This document shows, one piece after another, positions 26,853 to 34,045 of a DNA stretch of 64,000 nt. Within the stretch, counting starts at the first letter, position 1; each line of letters opens with the position of its first letter. The DNA is taken from contig JAFIEV010000040.1 in the NCBI GenBank assembly GCA_020832305.1, positions 124,001 to 188,000 on the forward strand. Reading direction: 5' to 3'. The notes beneath the pieces were generated by a model. It was not told where the DNA came from and searched no databases. It saw only the letters and a program-made list of their open reading frames with translations. Source of the DNA: Cyclobacteriaceae bacterium. Lineage in GTDB: Bacteria; Bacteroidota; Bacteroidia; Cytophagales; Cyclobacteriaceae. A program made the position numbers and the translations under genes.

Positions 26853-27042
26853 CTATGTTTCTAAACACTCGTAGATGCAGTTGCCGCTAAAGCAGATACA
26901 GGTATTCGTCTTGGGATAGCGCTGCAGACTGGGCGTTTTATCCTCATGCCTAGGGCAGTGCAGCCGTTGTGTCGGGTTTTAATCCGTAGTAGTCGAGTAT
27001 CTGGGATAGCCCAAGCCGGGATTTGATCTCCTGGATGTCCAT
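26853..27042 (-). pseudogene. CHC2 zinc-finger primase-like remnant of a mobile element
   Basis: From the ATG at 27042 the minus strand reads MDIQEIKSRLGLSQILDYYG and LKPD, then shifts frame to LHCPRHEDKTPSLQ followed by TNTCICFSGNC before a stop at 26853. CxxH...C...C spacing is that of the CHC2 zinc finger of DnaG-type primases carried by Bacteroidota mobile elements. The gene is frameshifted and lacks everything after the zinc finger. Its position at the break in the GH5 gene suggests that an integrated element disrupted GH5 and was then largely deleted. Confidence 0.72.
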
Positions 27043-27127
27043 AACAAAAAACTTTTAATTTTTTTATGCATCTTTTTACCGTATTTTTGGGCTATTAATG
27101 CATCATCATCTATTTAAAGGTGTAATC

Positions 27128-27465
27128 ATGACTAAAATAGGTGACAGGATAGCGCGGCTACGCAATCAAAACGGCTGGTCGCAAACAGAACTGGCCAAAA
27201 AATAGGAGCTTCAAGAGAGTCTATTGGCAAGTATGAACGCAACGAAGCCTTACCCTCGGTAGAGACATCAAAGAAAATCGCCGATGCATTTAGCGTAACG
27301 GTGGATTATCTTGTAGACGAAACTGCCCGGCCTACTTTTGATAAACTCACCGTGAGAAGACTTCAGGATATTGAAGCACTTGTACCGGAAGACAGGAGCC
27401 ATTTGATGGCCTTGATGGATGCATTTCTAAGGGATGCCAAAACGAAAAAAGCTTACGCTTCGTAA
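27128..27465 (+). pseudogene. XRE-family HTH regulator, frameshifted
   Basis: The ATG at 27128 starts MTKIGDRIARLRNQNGWSQT and ELAKK, then meets TAG at 27203. Adding one A to the run of six As just before it restores IGASRESIGKYERNEALPSV and a continuous frame to the stop at 27463-27465, giving a normal 112-residue XRE protein (length 338 is one short of a multiple of three). The HTH spans about residues 5-60. The gene is followed after ten bases by an antitoxin and a YoeB toxin, and the same order recurs at 30245-31230. A one-base deletion, ribosomal slippage on the A run or a sequencing error would all explain this. Confidence 0.78.
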
Positions 27466-27475
27466 ATTTGATGAT

Positions 27476-27694
27476 ATGAACAACACTATTATTATCCATA
27501 CCGAAAACAAGGAGCAGGAAAAGGCCCTGAAGGCTTTTGCCAAAGCGCTTAAAATGAAGTTTGAAGTAGCCAAAGAAAAGCCCTACGACCCTGAGTTTGT
27601 AGCCAGAATCCAGGAAAGCCGGGAACAGTACAAAAAGGGTGAGTTTATAAGCGTTGAGAAAAAAGATATAAAAAGTTTTTTGGGACTGGAATGA
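27476..27694 (+). CDS. Antitoxin of a YoeB-type module, DUF2683-like
   Basis: This 72-residue protein from the ATG at 27476 (MNNTIIIHTENKEQ) has a short beta strand, two amphipathic helices (EKALKAFAKALKMKFEVAKE) and an acidic C-terminal tail ending KKDIKSFLGLE. An ATG 14 codons upstream (27434) would start inside the XRE gene and is less likely. Its last four bases overlap the toxin start (ATGA at 27691-27694). By position and size it is the antitoxin that binds and neutralises the YoeB toxin. Confidence 0.85.
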   Translation: MNNTIIIHTENKEQEKALKAFAKALKMKFEVAKEKPYDPEFVARIQESREQYKKGEFISVEKKDIKSFLGLE

Positions 27695-27954
27695 CTTACC
27701 GCTTAGACTTTACCAAACGGGCACAGGAACATATTGCCGTTCACAAAAAATCGGGTAATAAGTCCCTGTTGAACAAAATAGCCATTCTATTGGACGAACT
27801 GACCGAACATCCGTTCACCGGAACCGGAAAGCCCGAACCGCTAAAGCATAACCTGGCCGGTTTGTGGTCACGCAGGATAAACAAAGAACACCGACTTGTA
27901 TACGAAGTACTGGAAACTGCCGTGGTGGTTCACAATGCTAAAGGACACTATTGA
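27691..27954 (+). CDS. yoeB: YoeB-family mRNA interferase toxin
   Basis: This 87-residue toxin carries the family core GKPEPLKHNLAGLWSRRIN and EHRLVYEV and ends GHY. Catalytic residues of E. coli YoeB (Glu46, Arg65, His83) align at a constant offset of three with Glu49, Arg68 and His86, so the active site looks intact. YoeB binds the ribosome and cuts mRNA in the A site. It is translationally coupled to its antitoxin. The upstream XRE gene is broken, so any third regulatory component is missing or expressed only by frameshifting. Confidence 0.95.
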   Translation: MTYRLDFTKRAQEHIAVHKKSGNKSLLNKIAILLDELTEHPFTGTGKPEPLKHNLAGLWSRRINKEHRLVYEVLETAVVVHNAKGHY

Positions 27955-28263
27955 AAACTTAATCGGAATTCCGAGGCTACACTAGCGGTCGTAGGTTCGC
28001 TAAAATCTAAACCCTATGACCAGATGGGGAGTCCTTAGGTACAAGGCTCGTTATGCCCCAACTGTCGTATACATTTAGGGTATATTTACGATTCCTTACA
28101 CAAAAGAATCTCTAGGTTTTACTCTCAAGGCTTTTATTGTGTAGAGGACGTTACTTTGTGGTAGGTACAAGCGGATGCTTGCACCAGAAGCACACTGCTT
28201 ACAACCTTGCGCCGGTGAGAGAAATTTTCCGATTGGTTATTCAATATTTTAGTATACTTTCCT
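27955..28263. other. Intergenic scar region
   Basis: 309 bases lie between the YoeB gene and the convergent lipoprotein pseudogene. No ORF on either strand shows family features. The base composition is less AT-rich than other spacers here, so it may be old coding sequence, but I cannot identify its source. Confidence 0.4.
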
Positions 28264-28998
28264 TCAATTCATAAAATCCTTTAAGGATTCTTGAATTAAA
28301 ATTTGGATTTTCCTCTCTAAAGAAGAGATATCTGTTGCTTCTGCTCTTGAAAAGTCAGAATTGTATATACCTGGCTCCTTAGTATTCATACTCCTTTGAT
28401 TTTTATATACAATCCTTCCTTTTTTATCAAAAAAGTAAATATAGAAATGCATAGTGAAATGGCCAAGCACTTCAAAGGATCCAAATTGTGTATGGCTTGT
28501 GCCTAAATCTTTAAATTCAAGACATGGTAGAATCTCAAATCCCTCGTCCGAAGAAAATTTGTAATAATGTTGAGTAACGAAACTCTCCATATTTTTGGAT
28601 GTTTTTGAGGTTTCCCCGGTTGTCATATTGGAGATTAAATCTCTTGAAGCGTCTAGATAATATTCGTCGAAAATAAATCTATTTTCACCGCTATCCAACT
28701 TTACCACATTCATGTCCAGATCAATTAAAGTAGAGTAGACAATATCTATGAAACGCTCACGACATATCGCTCTGAAAACAAATGGCTGAAATCCGTTGAT
28801 TTTCCTGTCTGCCAAAACAATATCCTTTAGCCATAACCTTTCACCATTATATTTATTATCGATAAAAGGCTTATAACCATCAAGAACATCTTTTTCCCTG
28901 GCTTTTTATGGAGTATCATATACTTGAGTACTCGTACATCCAATCAAAAAAAACATTGTAAAGTGTATGAAAAGCAATATTTGCAGAACTTTAATCAT
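28264..28998 (-). pseudogene. Lipoprotein of the Rhs-associated family, one nonsense codon
   Basis: The frame from the ATG at 28998 encodes a lipoprotein signal (MIKVLQILLFIHFTMFFLIGC), then meets TAA at 28906-28908 (codon 31), and continues open to the stop at 28264 with DVLDGYKPFIDNKYNGERLW and the rest of the protein. Downstream of the nonsense codon, translation could only restart at a non-ATG codon such as the TTG at 28815, losing the signal. Its C terminus (RKIQILIQESLKDFMN) and INGFQPFVF segment relate it to the lipoproteins at 29110, 29955 and 31779. I infer a former immunity-type protein in the Rhs array. Confidence 0.72.
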
Positions 28999-29109
28999 TT
29001 AATAGTCAAAAGGTTTTAGAAAAAATAAATACTTAGTTTAAATAAAATTGCTACAAATTCTTGGAATTCACTATCGAGAGAAGATTCTAATGCCTCCAAA
29101 TGTGGTAGT

Positions 29110-29844
29110 TCATTCATCCACTTGAATTGATTCTTCTTTTTCATTGTCCACCCCTAAATAATCTCGAATTGCCATAAATATCATTTCCTCAAAATTCTCA
29201 TTTGTTAAGGTTCTTTCAATTGGATAGGCCAAAGCTTCTTCCCAAAATGCAAATTCCCTAGGTTTTGCATGTATACCGGAAATATTCTTGTAAATTAATT
29301 CACCATCATTATTAAAAATAAAAACCATAAATGTCACGAAATAATTAGAGATTACAGAAGTCATTCCGGCATAACCCCCAGAAGAACGGTCTTTTCTAAT
29401 GTCAATTGCAGGAACCAAAGAAGACTTACCAGATGTATTTTTCATTTCTTTTACAAATTCAAAAACACTCCGCTCAACCCTTTGAAAATGATGGTGACTG
29501 AAATCAGGATTATAATAATTATCAGGACTAAATATGTTAAGCAATTCATTTTCTTGAACCAAAGGCAAATTTAAGTCATGCAACACATTAGAAATGGCAG
29601 ATACCACACTATCTTCATTTGTTTTTAAAACTTTAATTCCTTTAAAATGTGACCCTGTGATAAAATTTGCTAATAAATAATTACTTATAATCAAAGAATC
29701 CCCATTATATTGTTCAATAAAAACCGGCTTAAAGCCAGCAAATGCAATACTTCTAGAATCAATTTGTGCAGTTTTATCTGTTGGTATAGGTATACCACAA
29801 GAATAGAATTGTAGCAGTAAAAGAATTAATATTACACTTCTCAT
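29110..29844 (-). CDS. Lipoprotein, proposed Rhs-associated immunity family
   Basis: This 244-residue lipoprotein starts at the ATG at 29844 (MRSVILILLLLQFYSC, Cys16); an ATG 16 codons upstream would spoil the signal. It has IAFAGFKPVFIEQYNGDSLII, a middle alpha/beta part and the segment FIFNNDGELIYKNISGIHAK followed by EALAYPIERTLTNENFEEM and MAIRDYLG. The last portion is shared with the fragment at 29955-30182 and in looser form with the genes at 31779, 35065 and 28264. No known domain is recognised. It has no intact toxin-like gene directly upstream, so it may be an orphan immunity gene retained after loss of its partner. Confidence 0.75.
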   Translation of the reverse strand: MRSVILILLLLQFYSCGIPIPTDKTAQIDSRSIAFAGFKPVFIEQYNGDSLIISNYLLANFITGSHFKGIKVLKTNEDSVVSAISNVLHDLNLPLVQENELLNIFSPDNYYNPDFSHHHFQRVERSVFEFVKEMKNTSGKSSLVPAIDIRKDRSSGGYAGMTSVISNYFVTFMVFIFNNDGELIYKNISGIHAKPREFAFWEEALAYPIERTLTNENFEEMIFMAIRDYLGVDNEKEESIQVDE

Positions 29845-29954
29845 ATTAAAAGCTACTATAAAATAATGATTTGAAAAAATATGAATGCGCATTATAGTTA
29901 AAATATCCCTTCCAAATTTGTCGGTTGTAGGTCAAGGATGAGTTCATGGCACAA

Positions 29955-30165
29955 TTATTCAATGTAGTCCCGCAAGGCTTCCCTGATCATCTCTTCAAAA
30001 TGCTCTTCTGTAATCCTTTCTTCTATTGGAAATGTCAAAGCATCTTCCCATTCCCATATACTTTCAGGTTTTGCGTTGACACCAGATTGATCTTTATAAA
30101 TTAGCTCCATTTTATCATTGAAAACATAGACTATACAAAACACATAATAATCAATATATACAATG
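29955..30165 (-). pseudogene. 3' fragment of the same lipoprotein family
   Basis: About 70 codons match the C-terminal third of the gene at 29110-29844: YVFNDKMELIYKDQSGVNAK against FIFNNDGELIYKNISGIHAK, and EEHFEEMIREALRDYIE against NENFEEMIFMAIRDYLG. The signal peptide and first two thirds are missing; the frame stays open a little further upstream (to 30182) through unrelated hydrophobic codons. It is a truncated paralogue. Confidence 0.78.
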
Positions 30166-30244
30166 AAGAAAAACATTTGCAACTTTTTTCACTCACATAA
30201 GGTTCTTATATTTGTGTATTATAAGGAAAATAATGTTTTTATAG

Positions 30245-30693
30245 CCCGTATAAGTATTAATCTAAGAATACCTTTGGTAAAAAAAGGCTGCTTTAAGGAA
30301 GGAAAATTAAATGAGCAAGGGCGACCTGGCAAAAATGCTCAATATCTCTATCTCGGTGATTGGATGCTACGAAAGGGATGAGATGAAACACCCCACGAGA
30401 AAAGTCTTCTCACACAGGGGGATGATTATTAAGGGTGTTCCATCAGTCCTTTAAAAAACAAATTATAATCTGATGAAACCTTCCATCGAAGTGGCACAAA
30501 AGAATGCCGGATTCCTGGATACCACGGTAGGGTACTTATTGGGTGAGAGCGCAGATGCCGAACTGTTAAAAACCCCATTATGTTACAGCGGTTAAAAGAA
30601 TTCAACAGTCTGCCGGAAAAGGACAAGAACTATATCCTTTATGCCCTGGACGGGCTATTGCAAAATGTTAAAGCCAAAAAAGCCTTTGCCTGA
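30245..30693 (+). pseudogene. Second XRE-family HTH regulator, broken by an insertion and frameshifts
   Basis: Recognisable pieces in order are ISINLRIP near 30250, SKGDLAKMLNISISVIGCYE from 30314, then MKPSIEVAQKNAGF and TTVGYLLGESADAELLK from 30473, then MLQRLKEFNSLPEKDKNYIL to a TGA at 30691. A 90-base insertion (30390-30479) splits the HTH and brings a TAA. A missing A in the run TTAAAAACCCC at about 30570 shifts the frame again. Restored, it would be a standard XRE regulator. The stop is two bases before the antitoxin ATG, the same gene order as at 27128-27954. Confidence 0.75.
30382..30479. mobile_element. 90-base insertion with 8-base direct repeat
   Basis: GATGAAAC occurs at 30382-30389 and again at 30472-30479, exactly where the XRE coding sequence is interrupted, as a target-site duplication would. 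Joining the sequence across the repeats restores the protein. The left end GATGAAACACCC is an imperfect inverted copy of GGGTGTTCCATC at 30433-30444, and GAGAA/TTCTC forms a small inner hairpin. It may be a miniature or REP-like palindromic element. It has no coding capacity. Confidence 0.5.
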
Positions 30694-30695
30694 TT

Positions 30696-30908
30696 ATGAA
30701 ACAGATTACGATAAACATACCTGATAACAAGTATTCCTTCTTTCTGGAACTGCTCAAAAACCTGGGGCTGGAAAAGGTAAAGGAAAAACCAGTGGACGCC
30801 AGACAGCAAGCTTTAGAAGGGCTCGAACAGGGCCTTAGAGAGGTAAAGTTGATCGAGGAAGGTAAGATGAAAGGCACACCGCTTAAAGAGTTCCTCGATG
30901 AACTTTGA
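30696..30908 (+). CDS. Antitoxin of a RelE/ParE-type module
   Basis: This 70-residue protein begins MKQITINIPDNKYSFFLELL, a ribbon-like strand and helix, and continues with charged helices ending TPLKEFLDEL. That layout is common in small antitoxins of Bacteroidota. It starts two bases after the broken XRE gene and overlaps the toxin gene by 11 bases (30898-30908), so the two are translated together. No sequence family is certain; the call rests on size and context. Confidence 0.78.
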   Translation: MKQITINIPDNKYSFFLELLKNLGLEKVKEKPVDARQQALEGLEQGLREVKLIEEGKMKGTPLKEFLDEL

Positions 30909-31230
30909 GGTTGAACTTACAGAACATTTCAAAAAAGAGGCCAGGAAGCTCACCAAAAAATACCGTTCCCTCAAAACTGAACTGGAGGCTCTGGGTGAAG
31001 AGCTTGCCAAAAACCCAACAACCGGTACACCTTTGGGTCATGACGTTTACAAGGTGCGCTTATCCATAGCTTCAAAAGGCAAAGGAAAATCAGGTGGTGC
31101 CAGGGTGATCACTTTTGTGAAGGTGGTCAAGGAAAAAGTCTACCTCGTATCCATCTACGACAAAAGCCAGCTCGATAACCTGACCAAAGAACAGATCCTT
31201 GAGCTGATGAAAAAGGCTGGATTGTTATAA
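30898..31230 (+). CDS. RelE/ParE-family toxin
   Basis: This 110-residue protein has the ordered elements of the family: an N-terminal helix pair (TEHFKKEARKLTKKYRSL), a loop NPTTGTPLGHDVYKVRL, the basic segment KGKSGGARVITFVKV and the strand VYLVSIYDKSQLDNLT. The SGGARVI and YDKS elements are typical of the Bacteroidota branch. It probably acts on translation as an mRNA interferase or on gyrase; the sequence does not decide which. It lies convergent to the TonB-domain gene ending at 31257. Confidence 0.88.
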   Translation: MNFEVELTEHFKKEARKLTKKYRSLKTELEALGEELAKNPTTGTPLGHDVYKVRLSIASKGKGKSGGARVITFVKVVKEKVYLVSIYDKSQLDNLTKEQILELMKKAGLL

Positions 31231-31256
31231 AAAACCACGATCTCCCGAGGCTTTTT

Positions 31257-31673
31257 CTAATTCTTACTTTTCCTTATATCCTTTTGTTTTTTCTCCTTAG
31301 GTGGCTCTAGACCAAAAGTAATGGGAAGCACCATAGTAGACACTACTTTCTTGCCCCGTTGCTCTGCTGGGATAAATTTTGTTTCTTCTATTAATGCAAT
31401 GGCTTGGTCATTTAGCACCTCATAGTCCGTTTTCAGAACTTTGGCGCAATGCACCTGCCCGGTGGTGTCTATCACGAACTGGACGAAGACTTTGCCTTTA
31501 ACTACGGATATATCGCTATGCTCCTTTACCGATTTATAAAAACTCTCAAGACCACCAACTGGAGTCGGTTGGCTTTCAAACACATGAACGAGTTCAGTAG
31601 ATTCGTCTGAATCAAAATTTTTGAAATAATCCTCACAATCTATAGCCTGAGTATAGACAGTAAAACTTGTCAT
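31257..31673 (-). CDS. TonB C-terminal-domain protein
   Basis: This 138-residue protein has one TonB C-terminal domain: GGLESFYKSVKEH, KGKVFVQFVIDTTGQVHCAKVL, ALIEETKFIPAEQRGKKVV and MVLPITFGLEPP, then a lysine-rich tail. There is no membrane anchor or proline-rich spacer, so it is not a complete energy transducer. The first residues (MTSFTVYTQAIDC) may be the end of a degraded signal peptide. Proteins of this type are common as secreted single domains in Bacteroidota. It lies directly after an Rhs tip remnant (31702-31780), in the place held by lipoprotein genes in the other modules. Confidence 0.8.
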   Translation of the reverse strand: MTSFTVYTQAIDCEDYFKNFDSDESTELVHVFESQPTPVGGLESFYKSVKEHSDISVVKGKVFVQFVIDTTGQVHCAKVLKTDYEVLNDQAIALIEETKFIPAEQRGKKVVSTMVLPITFGLEPPKEKKQKDIRKSKN

Positions 31674-31701
31674 AAGATGAAAATTAAATTATTGCATCTC
31701 A

Positions 31702-31780
31702 ATAGTATTCTGGAACCATCTGCTTCTTGTCGTAAGCTAAGTTTTGCAGGCCGTATTTGGTGATGATTTCTTGCCTTTTC
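31702..31780 (-). pseudogene. Remnant of an Rhs C-terminal tip
   Basis: Read on the minus strand from 31780, the sequence encodes MKRQEIITKYGLQNLAYDKK and Q. This matches IFAKYGLQNVASNFAYDKKQ in the tip at 32473-33447 and FIKYGLQNNAYDFAYTKEE in the tip at 35712-37247. Only about 25 codons survive between the lipoprotein gene at 31779 and the TonB-domain gene. It marks a further tip lost from the array. Confidence 0.7.
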
Positions 31781-32471
31781 ATCTTAACCGCTTGATATAA
31801 TCCTTCATCGCCAGCCTGACCAACTCGTCCCAGTGTTCCTGGGTTACCAAAGGAGCTGGTGGAATTGCTTCTGCTTCAGCACGGGAATCGGCCCAGGTTC
31901 TTTCTGAGGAATGCCTTATCTGACGTATATAAATTACTTCATTATTATGAACTATAAAAACAACTAAATTAATAAATGAATTCATAATAAAACCTCTGCT
32001 ACCTGCCATTCCTCCCGATGAAATAAAACCTGTAAAGCCAATTTTATTTAAAATGGAAATCACAGGAACAAGTACCAAAATATCATTTGATTCTCCTGCA
32101 ACTTCCTTTATCCATTCCTTATCTATCTTTCGTATTCTTATCAAATAATCTTTATAAAATGTACTGTCATTATGATTTTTTCCCTTTTCAAGTTGGGAAA
32201 TAATGGGTAAGTCCAGTTTATCAAATGACTTCCAAATAACCTGCATTACGCTATCCTCATTAATCGGGATTGGCAAACTGTTATGTGTTAGATTGGCATG
32301 TGCTTGAGAATTATATAACACGTAATTTTTAATAACAAGAGAATCAGAATACGAATAAAACTTTTCTGCCTTACTATGTCCCTTGTTTAATCGACTAAAT
32401 TCCCTATGGCATCCGGTTATTATTGTTAAAAATATAACAGTAAAACTTGCGATCACAATCTTCTTTTCCAT
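31779..32471 (-). CDS. Lipoprotein, proposed immunity protein of Rhs tip 3
   Basis: The ATG at 32471 gives a 230-residue lipoprotein (MEKKIVIASFTVIFLTIITGC, Cys21), and it starts two bases after the stop of the Rhs tip at 32473; a longer frame from 32504 would overlap that gene. The middle has LPIPINEDSVMQVIWKSFDK and LVPVISILNKIG, and the end EHWDELVRLAMKDYIKRLR resembles the ends of the lipoproteins at 29110 and 35065. No known domain is recognised. Immediate coupling behind a toxin-like tip fits an immunity role in the periplasm or outer membrane, which is inferred from order alone. Confidence 0.78.
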   Translation of the reverse strand: MEKKIVIASFTVIFLTIITGCHREFSRLNKGHSKAEKFYSYSDSLVIKNYVLYNSQAHANLTHNSLPIPINEDSVMQVIWKSFDKLDLPIISQLEKGKNHNDSTFYKDYLIRIRKIDKEWIKEVAGESNDILVLVPVISILNKIGFTGFISSGGMAGSRGFIMNSFINLVVFIVHNNEVIYIRQIRHSSERTWADSRAEAEAIPPAPLVTQEHWDELVRLAMKDYIKRLR

Positions 32472-32472
32472 C

Positions 32473-33447
32473 CTAATACCAAGTATAAAGCCAGCTATAA
32501 GCAAACGATTTTACACCATAAGATGCTCCTTTACTTCTACGATAGTCCCCGTATTTAACCTGTTGCATCTTGGTTTTAAAATAGTAATTCGAAGAATATT
32601 CCGCACCATAAGTAAGCATTGATAATCCAAATCTTTTAGAAAAATTAAAAAATTCGCTTTCAGATTGGTTACCCTCCATAATCCCCTCCTGCACACTCGC
32701 ACCGATTCCGCCCACCATAAAGGCCGCACCGTGGATGGCCAAGGGCTTTTTGAAAAACTCCTGCTTCTTGTCGTAGGCAAAGTTTGAGGCTACGTTCTGC
32801 AAGCCATACTTGGCGAAGATTTCTTTATTGGCATATTTATCCGCTATCCCCCATTTTTCGGAAATTGAGCCATTGAAACTTTTACCAGCCAAGGTTGAAA
32901 GCCCTCCACCTACAAAGGACTGGACTAAGCTATATTCATTATCTATTCTTCCATGCGCCATATCATTCATGCCAGTAAGAACCCCTCCAGTAAAAAAACC
33001 TCCAAGCACATCGCCAGCGACCTCTTCACCACCAATACCTACAGCTGAACCAACATAACCGGCTGCAAAATTGCCTAGCATATGTCCGAGTCCTTTATCA
33101 GAATCATAATTATTTGCCATATTTACAGCGCCTGAAAACGAATTAGATGCTACACCAGCCAATTTTGAAGATTTGGCAATCGTAGTAAAACTTGCTTTGG
33201 CTTTTGCACCTAATACACCAGCTTTACCCATACTTGCTGTAAGAGCTACACCTACTAAAGCTCCCTTGAAGGCTCCCTTCCACCAGTCTTGACCATTATT
33301 ATGGGCGATTACACCTACAGCAGTTGCTCCAACCACTGCCCCAATTGCTAATGCTAAAATAACCAACTCCCCATCAGGGTCCACCATCATCACCGGGTTA
33401 TTCCCCATCCCTGTATAAGGGCTGGCAAATTGGTTTTGGGGGTCCAC
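32473..33447 (-). CDS. Orphan Rhs C-terminal tip 3 (silent cassette)
   Basis: The first 27 codons (33367-33447) encode the Rhs core/tip junction, VDPQNQFASPYTGMGNN to MMVDPDGE. The tip that follows, about 300 residues, is rich in Gly and Ala with hydrophobic stretches (LVILALAIGAVVGATAVGVI, ALVGVALTA) and ends YSWLYTWY. It is related to the tip at 35712-37247 through NYDSDKGLG, FAAGYVGSAVG, FVGGGLSTLAG and KYGLQN.A..FAYDKK. Only a GTG within the junction is available as a start, because TAA lies 12 codons upstream of it. It therefore looks like an unexpressed cassette that could be joined to an Rhs core by recombination. The hydrophobic character suggests a membrane-acting toxin. Confidence 0.78.
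   Translation of the reverse strand: MDPQNQFASPYTGMGNNPVMMVDPDGELVILALAIGAVVGATAVGVIAHNNGQDWWKGAFKGALVGVALTASMGKAGVLGAKAKASFTTIAKSSKLAGVASNSFSGAVNMANNYDSDKGLGHMLGNFAAGYVGSAVGIGGEEVAGDVLGGFFTGGVLTGMNDMAHGRIDNEYSLVQSFVGGGLSTLAGKSFNGSISEKWGIADKYANKEIFAKYGLQNVASNFAYDKKQEFFKKPLAIHGAAFMVGGIGASVQEGIMEGNQSESEFFNFSKRFGLSMLTYGAEYSSNYYFKTKMQQVKYGDYRRSKGASYGVKSFAYSWLYTWY
33367..33447 (-). repeat. Rhs junction repeat, copy 3
   Basis: 81 bases encode the 27-residue peptide from VDPQNQ to DPDGE, identical at protein level to the copies at 34934-35014 and 36570-36650. It differs from copy 2 at about nine bases, all synonymous. Confidence 0.92.
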
Positions 33448-33559
33448 ACCTATAAACCTCTGCGCAACTTTTTAGCAAACAAAAACGGCCTCTGGCACCA
33501 CCTTTACAAAGAACTTACAGCGACTTAACACTGTCTGCAAAATAGGTATTTTTCTTCCT

Positions 33560-34027
33560 TTATGGACTATCATCAAAATTCTCCAACTGATTTAGAAGAT
33601 CTAAATGTCTTTCGTTGCGTTTTATTCTTTTTATTTTACGACTTCTTAATCTATGAGACTTCTTAATTATTGTGCGCCTATTATTTTCAATATGAACCGT
33701 ATCCTGATTACCAAAGTTGTAGAAATCGCATACAATTTCATCATTATCTATCCAGTAATTGAAATTCATCAACATCCAAGGATTTCTTCCTTCCCAATGA
33801 CCATACTTCCCATGCCCTAATGAATCAAAATAGAACATGGATATTCTTACTTCATCACAGTAGCCCAAGGGCTCAAAATATTTTAATATGCTTCTATTAA
33901 AACACATTCGGCCAATATAATATGTCTCCTCAGCAAAATACTCCTTTTGGCCAGTCTTAACCGTTTCTATGGACTTACAACCGACCACTATAAAGATTAA
34001 AGCAAAAAAATAAATGCTGCTTTTCAT
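33560..34027 (-). CDS. Small lipoprotein, proposed immunity protein of metallopeptidase tip 2
   Basis: This 155-residue lipoprotein has MKSSIYFFALIFIVVGC (Cys17). The mature part is aromatic-rich (YYIGRMCFNRSILKYFEPLG, GHWEGRNPWMLMNFNYW) and the C terminus is strongly basic (SRKIKRIKRNERHLDLL). It does not share the C-terminal motif of the other lipoproteins in the array, as expected if each immunity protein matches a different tip. It begins 18 bases after the stop of the metallopeptidase-containing tip at 34046. No family is recognised. Confidence 0.72.
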   Translation of the reverse strand: MKSSIYFFALIFIVVGCKSIETVKTGQKEYFAEETYYIGRMCFNRSILKYFEPLGYCDEVRISMFYFDSLGHGKYGHWEGRNPWMLMNFNYWIDNDEIVCDFYNFGNQDTVHIENNRRTIIKKSHRLRSRKIKRIKRNERHLDLLNQLENFDDSP

Positions 34028-34045
34028 ATTGGTTGTTTTTTTAAG

